A stretch of 64,000 bases of DNA from contig NC_070574.1 in assembly GCF_026914185.1 (NCBI RefSeq), positions 496,001 through 560,000 on the forward strand, written 5' to 3'. The DNA comes from Puccinia triticina. Its lineage: Eukaryota; Basidiomycota; Pucciniomycetes; Pucciniales; Pucciniaceae. Position numbers and translations under genes: made by a program. This document shows, piece by piece, positions 30,319 to 40,971 of the stretch. The notes under the pieces are model-generated. The model searched no databases and had not been told where the DNA came from. It saw nothing but the letters and a program-made list of their open reading frames with translations. Each line of letters starts with the position of its first letter. Position 1 is the first letter of the stretch.

Positions 30319-31424
30319 ATAAAGCATACCACAACGTACGCTTCTGTTGGTTGAAACAAGTCACTGAAAATTCTCTTATTGTTAGCGGTCAACAAAAACA
30401 TGCGGGTGTGTCAATTGGATGTTGAAACGGCTTTTCTCCATGGTCAAATCAATGCTCCGGTGTATGTGCGTCAAATCAAAGGTTTCAAGGAGCCTGGCAA
30501 AGAAAATTGGGTCTGGAAACTCAACAAATCCTTGTATGGGACCAAACAGGCACCACGGTGTTGGAAGGCTCATCTGGTAAAAACTCTTGACTCTATCAGC
30601 ATGTTTCCTCTGAATGCTGATGATGCCGTCTTCATGAATAAATCAAAGACTTTGTTTCTACAGATGCATGTAGATGACAGACTCCTGATTGGTGAAACTG
30701 ATGCACTTGTGGAGGAGTTTCTTGCAAATCTTCAGAAGACCTACAAGTCAAAGATCACTGACTGTCCAACGCAACACCTGGGTTACACATTGAAGTGGTT
30801 AAATAACAGGTAGTTGGTGCTTCATCACACAAATGTGATTAATCAACTTGTTGAAGATTTTGGAATGATGAACACAAAGTCTGTCAAAACACCTGCACCA
30901 CCAAATATTCACGATCTCCTGAACAAAGCGGATAGTCCATTTGACGTGACTATTATTCAACGCGTGGTTGGCAGCTTAAATCATCTGGCATTACACACGC
31001 GGCCGGACATACACTTTAGGGTAAATCAACTGGCCCGATTTGCATCTAAACCAACTAGAACGCACTGGCTATTGGTTAAGCATCTCTTACGCTATCTCAA
31101 GGGAACACTGTCGTTGGGATTACACATCCGCAAGACTAGGCTGTCGTCTTTTAACAACACTCATCTGATTGGTTGGGCTGATGCCGACTATGCCAACATT
31201 TTACCCTCACAAAAGTCAATCTCAGGCAACTTTATTCAATTCCTAGGTAATCTGGTTTGCTGGCTCACAAAGAAACAACCTGTGGTGGCGCAGTCAACTA
31301 TGGAGGCAGAGTTCATTGCTATTAATGTATGCGCTAAGCAACTGAGATGGATATCAAATCCGAGATTATTAAAGACAGCAAAACATAGAATTCAGGATCA
31401 AGGGTTCCCCCTGTTTGTGAATAA
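30319..31424 (+). pseudogene. copia-1 RT and RNase H
   Basis: RT resumes with a TGA at 30352-30354 (expected Arg), then VCQLDVETAFLHGQ, SLYGTKQAPRCWK and LQMHVDDRLLIGE (catalytic HVDD). A TAG at 30811-30813 interrupts the frame. RNase H follows (RPDIHFRVNQLARFA, GWADADYANI, TMEAEFIAI) up to the Helitron at 31425. Confidence 0.88.
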
Positions 31425-32099
31425 TCAATAAAACAAAAAAAGGGGCCACTAAGTATTTTTTACAACATTATTAGATAGTTACATATTTAATACCCACAAT
31501 TTAACCCCAAAAATAGGAAAAACTTGTGAATTGCCCCTTCCTGTCTAGCAGGTTTAAAAGACAAAACACGGATGACCCCCAGCGCGCGCAGTTAAGGCAT
31601 TATGCAAAAGGGGGATCACCATTATGTATATCCTCTCGGACTGCGCAAGTGCGACAGCAGAGGGGCGTGAGCCGAGTGAAGCACTCGGCTGGGGAATCAA
31701 CCCTCACGCAGGCCCCCCTCCCCTTATATTTTTCTCCAAACTTGCAGCTCTGACCGCCTCCACATTCCTTGATGCAACCCTGGCGACTGACGTGGAGACA
31801 ATACACCTGGACCCTCTCGGCTACCCCAACAGCGCCATCCGAAGCACGAACCCCTCAGCCGTCATCACGATGCACCACTGCTTTATCCAAACGGGCGAAT
31901 ACTTGTCGCCATGCAAATGCATTGCACCAGTCTCACCACCTCCATCGCCATGGCAGCCCGCCCAACTCTGCCCCCTGACCAAATCGCGCTTCTCCCACAG
32001 CTACTCGGCCTCCACTTCCTCCACCTTCCCCACCTGCGGCCTCCACCAGACGCCCACCGCTAAACACTCCCTGCCCCGACGCCCCCATCTCCAGACCCG

Positions 32100-32634
32100 C
32101 GATTCCCTCACCTTCTACGACCCCGCCCCCGCCGGCCCGCTCAACTGCTCAAAGTCAACGGCGGGATGTCGGCCAGAAACACCCTCTTGCAGCTCCAGGT
32201 CAACCTGCTGGGCGTGGTGGTCGAGCGCTCCGAGATGAAAGAGTGAGTGATCACACCCTTCCTCTCTCTCCTTGTTCCCAGCCAGGGCTCACCCTCTGGC
32301 TTCTCCCCAGGACGACCGCCTTGGGCGCCGCCCTCCTCGCGGGGCACGCCATCAGCCTCTTTGGATGACCTGGCGCGGCCCGAGACGCTCTTCGCGACCC
32401 ATTCGGCAGGCAAGAGGGTGTTCAAGCCGTCAATCACAAAGGCAAAGCGGGACCAGAAGTACCGTGGCAGGAGCCGGGAGTATGTACCCCTCCTCTTTCT
32501 CCCCCCAGCCCCCAGCCCAGACTGACGTGTTTTTTGGTTCACAGGGTGGCGTGCAGCAAGGGCTGGCTGAAGGACGGCGAGCCGGGGTTGCGCGACGATA
32601 GCTTCCCCGACTGCGTTGAGATTGTCGACCACGG
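32100..32634 (+). pseudogene. glycerol kinase gene fragment (3' exons, introns retained)
   Basis: Exon pieces read LKVNGGMSARNTLLQLQVNL, then after a 68 nt intron (32243-32310, GTGAGT...CCCCAG) TTALGAALLAGHAISLFG, then DLARPETLFATHSAGK and KRDQKYRGR, and after a 65 nt intron (32480-32544, GTATGT...TTCACAG) EVACSKGWLKDG. These are the conserved C-terminal motifs of FGGY glycerol kinases (DGGM, TALGAA.LAG, SKGW), which phosphorylate glycerol. Upstream, LQTRDSLTF also fits but is frameshifted. A one-base frameshift lies at LFG/DDLARP. Only the C-terminal third is present and broken, so no enzyme is made. Confidence 0.75.
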
Positions 32635-33454
32635 TGAGGAACTCTGGCCGGTGCTAGGCCGGCAGCAGTTCGGGGAGGGGAAAGAAAGAAAAGAACCTGA
32701 GATGTGTATGCCCTCCGGGGTGATTGGCCGAAAAAGGAGCGCGGTGAGTCATGTAGCGTTGGGGGGGGATGATTTAACAACGGCTGGAGATGCGTGTCGG
32801 CGGATTTTGTTTGAGAGAAAACCGGGGATACTGCCGGCGGAAGTGTGATCTAAACCAGAAGATGGGGAAGATCGGCGTTTGCGGGGTAATGAACTTAAAA
32901 GGAGGAGAAACTTCGGGCAAACAGCTTGCCAAGACGTATATAACTTTGATTTTGATGGAAAAACTGAAAATTATGGTTCAGAGTGGTTCATGCCGCTCCA
33001 AAGCCTGAGTTCAAACTGAACTCAAACCTTGGAGTTGGTGACATGTAGCAGACATCTCATCACAACCTAGCGCGCACGCGTGCTACAACAAGACAAGAAA
33101 CGGAAACAAAACAAAAGGAACACAAAACAAACAAACAAAAACCAACCCTTCTCATCCAAAACCCTAACCAACGCGCGCAGAATGAAAAAGAAAAATAACA
33201 ACACTTGATGAAAAGAAAATTAACAGGAAAACCAAACCACTAGCACAGAAACAAAGAAAAGAATGGAGGAAGGAGAAGAAAAAAAAAACCTGAAACGCCT
33301 TGAGGATGCGCGCCACGCCGCGCCACTGAGTCTTGAGGAAGCCTTGAGGGCTGGGAACTTGATGCCTTGATGTCTTGAACCCTGACGTCCTCCGGCGCGC
33401 GCCATGCGCGGCAAAAAGCTTGATTCCTCCGCGTGTACCAGATTGTCCACCACA
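32635..33454 (-). repeat. 3' LTR of the truncated gypsy-Y relative
   Basis: The plus-strand ends are TGAGGAACTC and GTCCACCACA. It is homologous to the gypsy-Y LTR with much divergence and closer to the solo LTR at 26420-27212, defining a subfamily. Confidence 0.8.
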
Positions 33455-33561
33455 TCCACCCACGACTTGCAGTCTGTCCCTAGACTGCTCGTCCCATACC
33501 GTGCCTAAAAGAAATCCAAGCCCTGAAAAGGAAAGAGAAGGAACCAGGCGCGCCCGCGGTG

Positions 33562-33643
33562 CTCACGAGCGTGGCAAGAAGTAGAGTTTCGAAAAGTTGT
33601 GGTAGTAACTACCCAGGAGATGCATACTTGGAGGGGAACTTAC
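33562..33643 (-). repeat. intron-like module, copy e (overlaps pol stop of the relative)
   Basis: The module runs GTAAGTTCCCCTCC to CCACGCTCGTGAG on the minus strand. As in copy a, the pol stop TAA is part of GTAAGT, so the arrangement is conserved between diverged family members. Confidence 0.65.
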
Positions 33644-35385
33644 TTCTGGTCAAGAATGTCCCCGCGAGAAAAGAACCGCTTAACTTGGTCCGCGGCAAAG
33701 CGCCGCTTGAGCTCCGTGCCGTCGAGTTCCGCCAAGACGTAAGAACCGCCATGGACTTGCTTCACAATGCAATACGGGCCGTTCCACCGATGCGCAAACA
33801 GCTGGCCCCACTGAATTTCTAGTGACCGGTTGTAGGCGAGGACCTGATCGCCCGGCTTGAGTGGTTCCCGAACACGCGACGCGTTTTTCTCCTCCCAGTA
33901 TTGTACCAATTTGCCTCGAGTATCCATCATTTTCTTATACGCAACCCCACGCGTCTCCTTGCTTCGTTCCAGTTGAAGAGAGCGCGCGGCCAGCAAATCA
34001 GCGGTATCCTTGACTGAGTCCCAATCAACCCCTAGATAGGACTCGATTTCCAAATCCAGTGGCAGCACAGCCCGCTGGCCGAAAACTAGCTTGTAAGGAG
34101 AGTAGCCAGTCGTTCTCTTCGTCGAAATTCAATCGGCAAACAGAACCAACGGCAAAAATTTCCGGCAATTCTTGCCGCTTTCGCCCGCTAATTTGACTAA
34201 GGCTGCCTTCAAAGGGCCGTGGCCCCGTTCCACCATCCCTTGGCCTTCAGGGTAATACGGCGTCGAAACACGATGCTGTCCTGGTAGTGCTCGTAACATT
34301 GCCGCCAGTGCACCACCAAATTCTGAGCCGCCGTCCGTCGAGTAAGCTTGTGCTAAGCCATAGCACATAGTCCAGTGCTCCTGCAAAAAGGAGGCTACCG
34401 CCTCTGACGTCAGATTGTTGAGGATTTTTGCTTCAACCCAGCCTGAAAAGTCGTCCCGTGCCACTATCAAATACTTAGCACCACCCGCTTTGAGATGTAC
34501 AGCGTCCATAGATACGCGCCCAAAAACCGTAGACTCGCCCGTGGGATAGCGCAACTCCTGAGGGCGCCTGAGGTCTTTCTTCTGGCAGGGCTCGCAGCTC
34601 TGACACCACCAAACCACCGCTTCCTTCAACGATGGCCACCAAAATCGCTCCGCAACTCAACAGTATGTCTCCGTGGAGTCCCTATGGCCCAGATCCTCAT
34701 GAAGCTTAGTCAGTATCTCTTGCTGCTTGGACGGAATAGTCACTACAATGCGAGGTAAGGGACTTCCCCGCTTCATCAATCGTCCGGCTTGTAAGAAGAA
34801 ATCCAATGATTGGCGCTTCAATGAGCGAAACTCCTTGGCGTCAATCCCCTCTGGCCTGCGCAACGTAGATAGAAACCGCTCCAAGTCGCGCCAGTAACCT
34901 TCCTGATACCCAGTGTAGACGTCCTCCGCACCCGCTGCATAAGAATGTCGCGCTTTAACAGGAGGAGCTTCTTTGTCAAAATCCGAGGGGGGGTCCGACT
35001 CATTGTCTCCCCGAGGGTGCCTTGAGAGGCCATCGGGCATGGTGAAAGACTTTCCTGGCTGATGCACGATTTCGAAGGAAAAGAGCTGAATAAATGCAAC
35101 CCAACGTGTCATAGGCGCGTTGGGCAGACTTGGGGCATTAATCATTTCAATCAAGGAATGGGCGTCCACCTGTAATTCGAAGTGCTGGCCCCAGAGAATT
35201 GTTTGCATCTTTTTTAGGATACGCGCCACGCCGCAAAGCTCTAGTTTAGGTTGAGAGTAACGCGACTCTACATTGGAGAAGAGTAGAGACTCATACAAGG
35301 CTGGCCGGTCTAGCCCATTCGCATCCGCTTGAGTAAGTACAGCACCCGCGGCGTGGAAGCTGGAGTCTACCGCCAACTTGAGCAT
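33640..35385 (-). pseudogene. RNase H-integrase part of pol, two in-frame stops
   Basis: The single frame is interrupted by TGA at 34657-34659 (ETYC*VAERF, Arg expected) and TGA at 34129-34131 (LFAD*ISTKR, Trp expected). It contains RNase H (KLAVDSSFHAAGAVLTQ), the integrase zinc region (CQSCEPCQKK), the catalytic core (DAVH, STDGGSEFGG, MVERGHG) and the GPF-type tail (WNGPYCIV). It is clearly a diverged paralogue of gypsy-Y pol. Confidence 0.9.
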
Positions 35386-35422
35386 GTAGCTTCCCCGACT
35401 GCGTTGAGATTGTCGACCACGG

Positions 35423-35590
35423 CCAGCAGCTACTTGCCCACTCCCTTGACAACTTCTTCCCCGGCGAGCAGGGCCAGCCCGTCTTCCAGCGCGACGCCAA
35501 CAAGTCTATCGTCCTCAACCCCCTTGCCAACATGATCAAAGCCAAACAGACTCTCCATTTGCTCCTCCGGATTAATTGTTCTGGCTGAGC
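35423..35590 (+). pseudogene. continuation of the captured gene after the gypsy insertion
   Basis: Removing 32635-35422 joins VEIVDHG to QQLLAHSLDNFFPGEQGQP in frame, ending SG and TGA near 35588. This tail is not part of ordinary glycerol kinase as I know it; it may be a fungal extension or a second captured gene. Confidence 0.5.
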
Positions 35591-36210
35591 AGATTTGTTT
35601 TTTTCTCTCTCAATTAGCAGTTCCAACGCACTCCTATTTTAAAATCCTTTCCTGATTATTTCTTATATATACTTTATTTACATTCAATATTGTCTGATCT
35701 ATTACTATATGGATTGATGACTTGTTCATCAGATTTCATTGCAAGAGCAAGCCAATGGATCAGTTATACAACCAAGGTTGAACTTGAGGCTTAGTTTGGT
35801 ATGAACTATATGATGGAGGTGGCATACTTTCAGGTTGGGGAAAAAAGTTGTGATGTGCCAACTTGAATAAAATCTAATTGCAAGTGATTTTATATTTTTC
35901 TCTCTTGGAGTCAGGCCACAGTTCAAAAGTTACCTTGTAATTCCTCATTTGATAGAGATTAGACAAGATAGTCTTAGTATAAGCATCACTACATACAAGC
36001 ATATTTAATCTAAGAGATTAGCTCAATCATGTTTAATTAAAGCATAATGAACTAGGCATGAAGGCTGATTTGAAGAATATGCATTTGGTCAAGGTGGAAC
36101 TTATGGTAAAGTGATTATCCATCACAACCTAAATAGAGTAATTTATATGCAGTACTCAGCTATGAGGGTGGACCATAAACCTGCAGCGGCAAAGCCGCCT
36201 TGGCCTCTAG

Positions 36211-36350
36211 TCTAGTACTAGAATTAGGGATAAAAATAAATGTTCCGGTCACTACTGAAATGGTGGCCAATATCCTTACCAAATCACTTGGAACAAAGAA
36301 AATTGACTCTGCTCTCAAACAATTGAAAATGGTGCATGTGTGTGACATTT
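36211..36350 (+). pseudogene. copia-1 RNase H C-terminus
   Basis: Reads LVLELGIKINVPVTTEMVA, then NILTKSLGTKKIDSALKQLK, ending VCDI and TAG. This is the usual LTK-containing C-terminus of copia Pol. The purine tract AGGGGGAG and the 3' LTR follow immediately. Confidence 0.85.
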
Positions 36351-36358
36351 AGGGGGAG

Positions 36359-37622
36359 TGTTGGATAGAAATGTCACATGCATAGCACTATGCATACACT
36401 TTCCATGACATTCTAGAAGAAGAGGCTCGGGATGAGGAAGCTCAGACAACTCACGGAAAAAGTCTATCTGAAACTTCAACTTTCAACCAACACTCAATAC
36501 CAGAAGGATCTGAAAAGTTTCACAATACTAAGAGATTTATTGCGCATAAGATACTGGTCTATCTGTCAGGCACAGAGACAAGAGAAAAAGAAAGAAAACA
36601 ATGTTGTTACCTAAGAGCGGATAGTTGGCCGTCTCAGGTAGAGCAATAAGATTGTTTTGATAAAAGAAATGGCTGCAAGGCAGCTAACTTCGCGCAGAGG
36701 CGATAGAGACGAATTAGTCTAAGGGAGGCAACTGCGCTTAGCGTCAGCGCTATGTCTTCTGAGAAAGAAGATTTAGGTAGAGAAGATCTCTTACTTGGAC
36801 TCAGTAGGTGGAGTGCTTAACACTTGCCTAACCGAGCTATGAGGCTTTGGGCACTCGTGGTTTCTGCAGATTATAAGTTCTTGCAGTTAGCATTTGCATG
36901 CTAGTATGAGGCACTACAGCTAAGGACTTACCTTCTCTCGAAGGGCTGGAGATCCTTTTGCTGAGGCTGGGACCCGGTAGGTCTAGGTTGGCGTCGTAGG
37001 TTGGCGTGCTGTATCAAGGATGGGAATCCTGTCAGCTTCGCTGTCCTAGCTATGACAATCCTAGCTTCCCTACTTACCTTGAAGGTGTTTGGATTTGCTT
37101 GGATCGCTTTGGCACTCCGTCTATCGTTGACGTGGCTAAGGGGAGAGGAACAGAGTTTCAGCTCTCGCTTACTCCTTCTGTCTGGGAGTCGCATGCATAT
37201 GCATGGACCTAGGGAATGCGCGGACTTACTGCTCCCCCTTGCGGGGTTAGGGTTTTGTGCCTTGCGCTTCCTTGGATCTGGGACAAGCCCTAAATCTTGA
37301 CAGGATCAACACTTTGACTCAACTCAAACTCAACTCAAATCAATCAACAACCAATCACATCCGCACACGGTCTTCAGAGGGAGAAAGAGAGGTACTTGAT
37401 TGGATTTGTCATCTGTTGTCTTAGTTTTCTTATTATCTGTGTTGTTTTTTCAGTATCTGTTCAAGTCTATTGTCTTCATATTGTCTGTCTGTTTTAGATT
37501 TCATTTCTACAACATTAGGTAAAACTTATTGTTCACTTTTCAGTTTATATCAATATTGATCTTATTTTTGTTGGTTGTTCAAGTTATTACTACTACTGGT
37601 TTCTTTAAGTGTTTGGAATAAA
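36359..37622 (+). repeat. 3' LTR of copia-1, interrupted and 3'-truncated
   Basis: LTR sequence is present at 36359-36510 and 37308-37622, matching the 5' LTR up to AAGTGTTTG. The last about 58 bp found in the 5' copy are missing. It lacks the MITE seen in the 5' LTR, which confirms that the MITE inserted after copia-1. Confidence 0.85.
36511..37302 (+). repeat. solo LTR (792 bp) inside the copia-1 3' LTR
   Basis: The ends are TGAAAAGTTTCACAATAC and CCTAAATCTTGACA, with a perfect 5 bp duplication GGATC (36506-36510 and 37303-37307). The 5' copia LTR shows the uninterrupted target. The orientation is the one giving TG...CA; the family is not otherwise present in the window. Confidence 0.9.
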
Positions 37623-37649
37623 AAAAGATCAGCTCTCTATTTACTACAA

Positions 37650-37680
37650 CTAGAGGTTACGGCGGCTTTGCCGCTGTGGG
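37650..37680 (-). mobile_element. Helitron 3' terminus (copy 4; body extends rightward)
   Basis: On the minus strand the end is CAGCGGCAAAGCCGCC, GTAAC, CTCTAG, then T. The body would occupy part of 37680-39600. The 5' end is not found. Confidence 0.6.
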
Positions 37681-39600
37681 TATACGCTTCAACCTAAACT
37701 CCCAGTCACTTAAAGGGCTCACTTGGGCCATGACGGATGTGTGTAGTACCAGCCTCACTCCGGCATAGGAGGAAAAGCTGAAAAGTCAAACCTGTCTCCA
37801 GCATCACAATTCCCATCAGAAAACTAAACACACACCTGCGCCGCATTGCATCCCCCGGCACACTTGCGACTACCTTATTATTTTCCGCGCCAAATTTGGG
37901 CAGCCTATAATATCCTCAATCTCAATATGGTACGAGGTAGTCATAGGTGATTATGTGAAGAGGCCAGCATTTCAACAATTTACATAGGCTCATTCATAGA
38001 ACACTTGCTATAGTCGGGGCTATACCATTGCATCACTTTTATTCAGTCAGCCAGTGAGAACATTGATCTCCTACTTGGCAACCATGGCAACTCAAATAGA
38101 AGGGGTCCTGGACGTCCCATATGCTGGGATAAAAATTAAAATCAAATTAGAAACAACTTTGATTGGATCCTCTAGTTTAGTACAATCACAGGTCAATGCC
38201 TCTGCGCTGGCCGGGTCATCAAGACGCTTATTATGAGGAAACATCATTAAGTTCGACGGTATAGCATCAAAAAGAGGATTAATGCTACACGTGAATTAAT
38301 ATTTCATGCCCCAACTGGTAGGGAAAAGTCAATCATCGGAATGAATTGCACCGGAGACGCGGCCGGAGACTACCTGTTGGGAAATCAAATGTTAACCGCC
38401 ATGCATTATTGTAGGAAGCATTCAGGATTTTGTCTCACAGTAAAAATACACCATCCGGTTTGAATATCCGCACCCATTAGCAAGCCGGAAAACCATTTGC
38501 GGCAACCTAACATCTTCGAATTTAAGCCTATCATTGTGGATAGGGTCGGACAAATGATTAAGTTGACAGTGACCTGCCTAAAGTTCACCTGTATTATTTT
38601 GTCAGTGTTTGTTGTGTTGGCGCAAATTCCTGGCATTTCATACCTCATGAACTACTACAATAGAATATTGAGGACCCAGGCCAAGTCATTGCCAGAAGTC
38701 ATCAAAATTTCTACGATTGTGCCGACGGCGTTGACCGTTAGGTGTTTAAAACCCAAGGGAGGTGTAATCTCGTGCGTTGGAAGAAGAGTTGCCAATCTGA
38801 AGGCAATTTCCAGTGCCCCATCGTGACTGAACCCAGATATTGAGCCTTTCATCGAGTAACTCCAGAAAGATGCTATGTTTGTTCCGCTGAATACGCTTGC
38901 GCTTAGGTTGACGGGAAAAAATGGCATCACCCCAGGCGTGCTTGATCTCAGAGAAGCCCAAAGAAGATTACCCTCCGCAACACCTAGCCTGTCTATATCA
39001 TATGAAATCTGACAAGGGTTTCAGCAAGCTGTCATACCGGTCAGATCGTGTTGACTCACGTCATTCTCCACAAAAATCTCGCCTCAAAAATTAAAGCGGT
39101 CTGTCAAGTCAAGTGCGGTGTTTGTTGATTTCAGCGCCTGGTTGCTCTGAGTCATAATACTTTGTTAGTGCGTTGTAGGACTCGTGTGGGACACTAAATA
39201 TAATTTGGTGAAATATCCGCTGAGGGGGAAATAAATTGCTTAATAGGTTGAAAGGCTATTACAACTTACGGGTGGTTTGAAAGACCTGCCCCTCTAATAA
39301 TACTATGCAAATATCTAAGAGTCATTTATAAAGATATGGCTGATTCCAAGATAGATCTTACTTTCATATAGTAATCTCTATCAGACCTAGATCACTTGAT
39401 TCAACAGGCTAGCAAATCTGTTATAACTTCTTCGCACGCAGGCAATATACTTACTTTGTTATACTTGTACTACACTTCACTAATATGCTGCTTAAATCAA
39501 ATTTGTTGTTGTGTTATGCTTGGTTCGACTACTGCCAAAACACTAATACTGCTACTAAACTTCTACGCTACTTGTACTAACCACTAATACCGCTAATAAC
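37681..39600. other. stretch without a recognised gene
   Basis: Open frames up to about 109 codons occur on both strands (for example 38497-38826 plus and 38655-38930 minus) and overlap each other. None has a recognisable domain. This may be Helitron-captured or decayed coding DNA. Confidence 0.4.
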
Positions 39601-39624
39601 CGCACTGCTGACTAAACTACCGTA

Positions 39625-39768
39625 TGTGACCAAACCTCTGTAGGCTGATGATAACTAAACTAACTAACCACTTGTGACCAAACCTCTGTAGGCTGATGAT
39701 AACTAAACTAACTAACCACTTGTGACCAAACCTCTGTAGGCTGATGGCGAAACATCTGATGAGGGGAG
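39625..39768 (+). repeat. 48 bp tandem repeat, three copies
   Basis: The unit starts TGTGACCAAACCTCTGTAGG and recurs at 39625, 39673 and 39721 with almost no differences. Confidence 0.92.
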
Positions 39769-39789
39769 AAAGGGCCTCCTTATATATTG

Positions 39790-40260
39790 AAGGGTGAGGG
39801 ATTTTTGCTCCAGGGAAGCTCCTCATGAGGGATTATTGCTGCAGGGGATCTCAACTACACAGCCTCTCATGCATGTACTGCGCTGCATGTACAAACAACG
39901 AGGGGTTTATGCTGCAGGAGACACTCAACTACACAGCATCTGCATGCATGTGCTGCACTGCCTTACAAACAATGAGGGATTTATGCTGCAGGAGACACCT
40001 CCTGTACATCTTATCTACCTGCATATGATGTGCTTTGTGTACAAACAATGAGGGATTTATGCTGCAGGAGACACTTCCTGTACAGCTTATCTGCCTGCAT
40101 ATGCTGTGCTACATTTACAAACAATGAGGGATTTATGCTGGGGGAGACACTTCCTTTACAGCTTATCTACCTGCATATGCTGTACTATGCGTACAAACAT
40201 GAGGGATATATACTGCATGAGGCGCTTGAGCTACACAGCATCATGCATGTACTGCGCTGC
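39790..40260 (+). repeat. 76 bp minisatellite (GAGGGATTTATGCTGCAGG)
   Basis: The core word recurs at 39974, 40050, 40126 and 40201 with further diverged copies before and after. It lies just after a CCTCCTTATATAT box, as in the related loci at 12960 and 29600. Confidence 0.88.
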
Positions 40261-40971
40261 ATGATTTCATGTGTTGCTATGCAACCAAGCCATCTTCCAT
40301 CCTCTTCCACACACTCTGCATCCATTGTCTAACCTGTTCCACTCCCAATGTTGGGGGTCAAGGCCTCTCCTCCCCTCTTGCTCCTTCTTCCCTTCTTCCC
40401 CCGCACTGTATTACACACTCCCTCCACTATAATACCTCTGCAATGAGCTTTTGGCATTGTCACGCATATGGAACACCACAGCGTCCACCCGAATTGTTGT
40501 TTGGTGATGGTCAAGAGAACCTTGATATATGATGGATCAGCAGAGATTAGATGCTTTGTTGTTGGGAATTAGCGGGGAGTTAAATCAAAATTTATATAAT
40601 TCCGCACCTCGAGGGCTCCTATGGCTGTTGAAATTGTCTGGCTAGTTGACCCGGCGTCGTCATGATGACCACAATACCCGGCCCGGACAGACTTGGAGGC
40701 GGTAATTTTTGGTTTAGAATGAGTCCGTAGAGCCAAGTCGAGGCCGTAGGCCTTCCAACGACACGGTTAGCCCACAACTGTCGACACACGCCTTGCAAAT
40801 GGAGTTCGTAACTTTAGCGTGGTGGCATCCCAGACGGAGGGTTTGGTGGTTACTGGTAAATGGTGTCGAGGTCTAGGGTTTGTTGGTTACCAGGGAGAGG
40901 TTGGGAGGGGTTGAAATGGGGGGAAATGCGTTGACAGGTGAAGTTTAGCTGTGTGTTGGGTTTGGGCTTGT
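40261..40971. other. gene-free stretch
   Basis: No supported gene, RNA or repeat structure is seen here. Confidence 0.4.

Larger units (their letters stand above)
32635..35386 (-). mobile_element. truncated gypsy-Y relative inside the Helitron
   Basis: One LTR (32635-33454) and the 3' part of pol remain; RT, gag and the 5' LTR are absent. It is flanked by 36 bp direct repeats of the captured gene (32599-32634 and 35387-35422) instead of the 4 bp duplication of this family, so it did not arrive by normal integration. Confidence 0.85.
31425..36210 (+). mobile_element. Helitron (4.8 kb, non-autonomous) carrying host gene fragments
   Basis: The 3' end is the hairpin GCGGC-AAA-GCCGC, CTTGGC, then CTCTAG at 36210 followed by T. 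The proposed 5' end is TC at 31425-31426 preceded by A. Joining A31424 to T36211 restores the copia-1 RNase H frame (FVNNLVLELGIKINVP), as expected for insertion between A and T without duplication. About 28 residues usual in copia RNase H are missing at the join, so a small deletion must also be assumed. It carries glycerol-kinase exons and a later gypsy insertion. The 31430-31760 and 35600-36180 stretches are otherwise featureless. Confidence 0.65.
14480..37622 (+). mobile_element. copia-1: old Ty1/copia element split by nested insertions
   Basis: The 5' LTR begins TGTTGGATAG at 14480 and the 3' LTR begins with the same sequence at 36359 after the purine tract AGGGGGAG. Coding pieces run in the copia order Gag, protease, integrase, RT, RNase H between 23824 and 36350, all on the plus strand. 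Inserted pieces are annotated separately. Several in-frame stops show it is dead. The 3' LTR stops matching at about 37622, where other repeats begin, so no target duplication can be checked. Confidence 0.88.

Noticed and set aside
38054..38930. Possible decayed host gene
   Set aside because: Frames on both strands overlap and none could be matched to a family by eye; left as an unassigned stretch.
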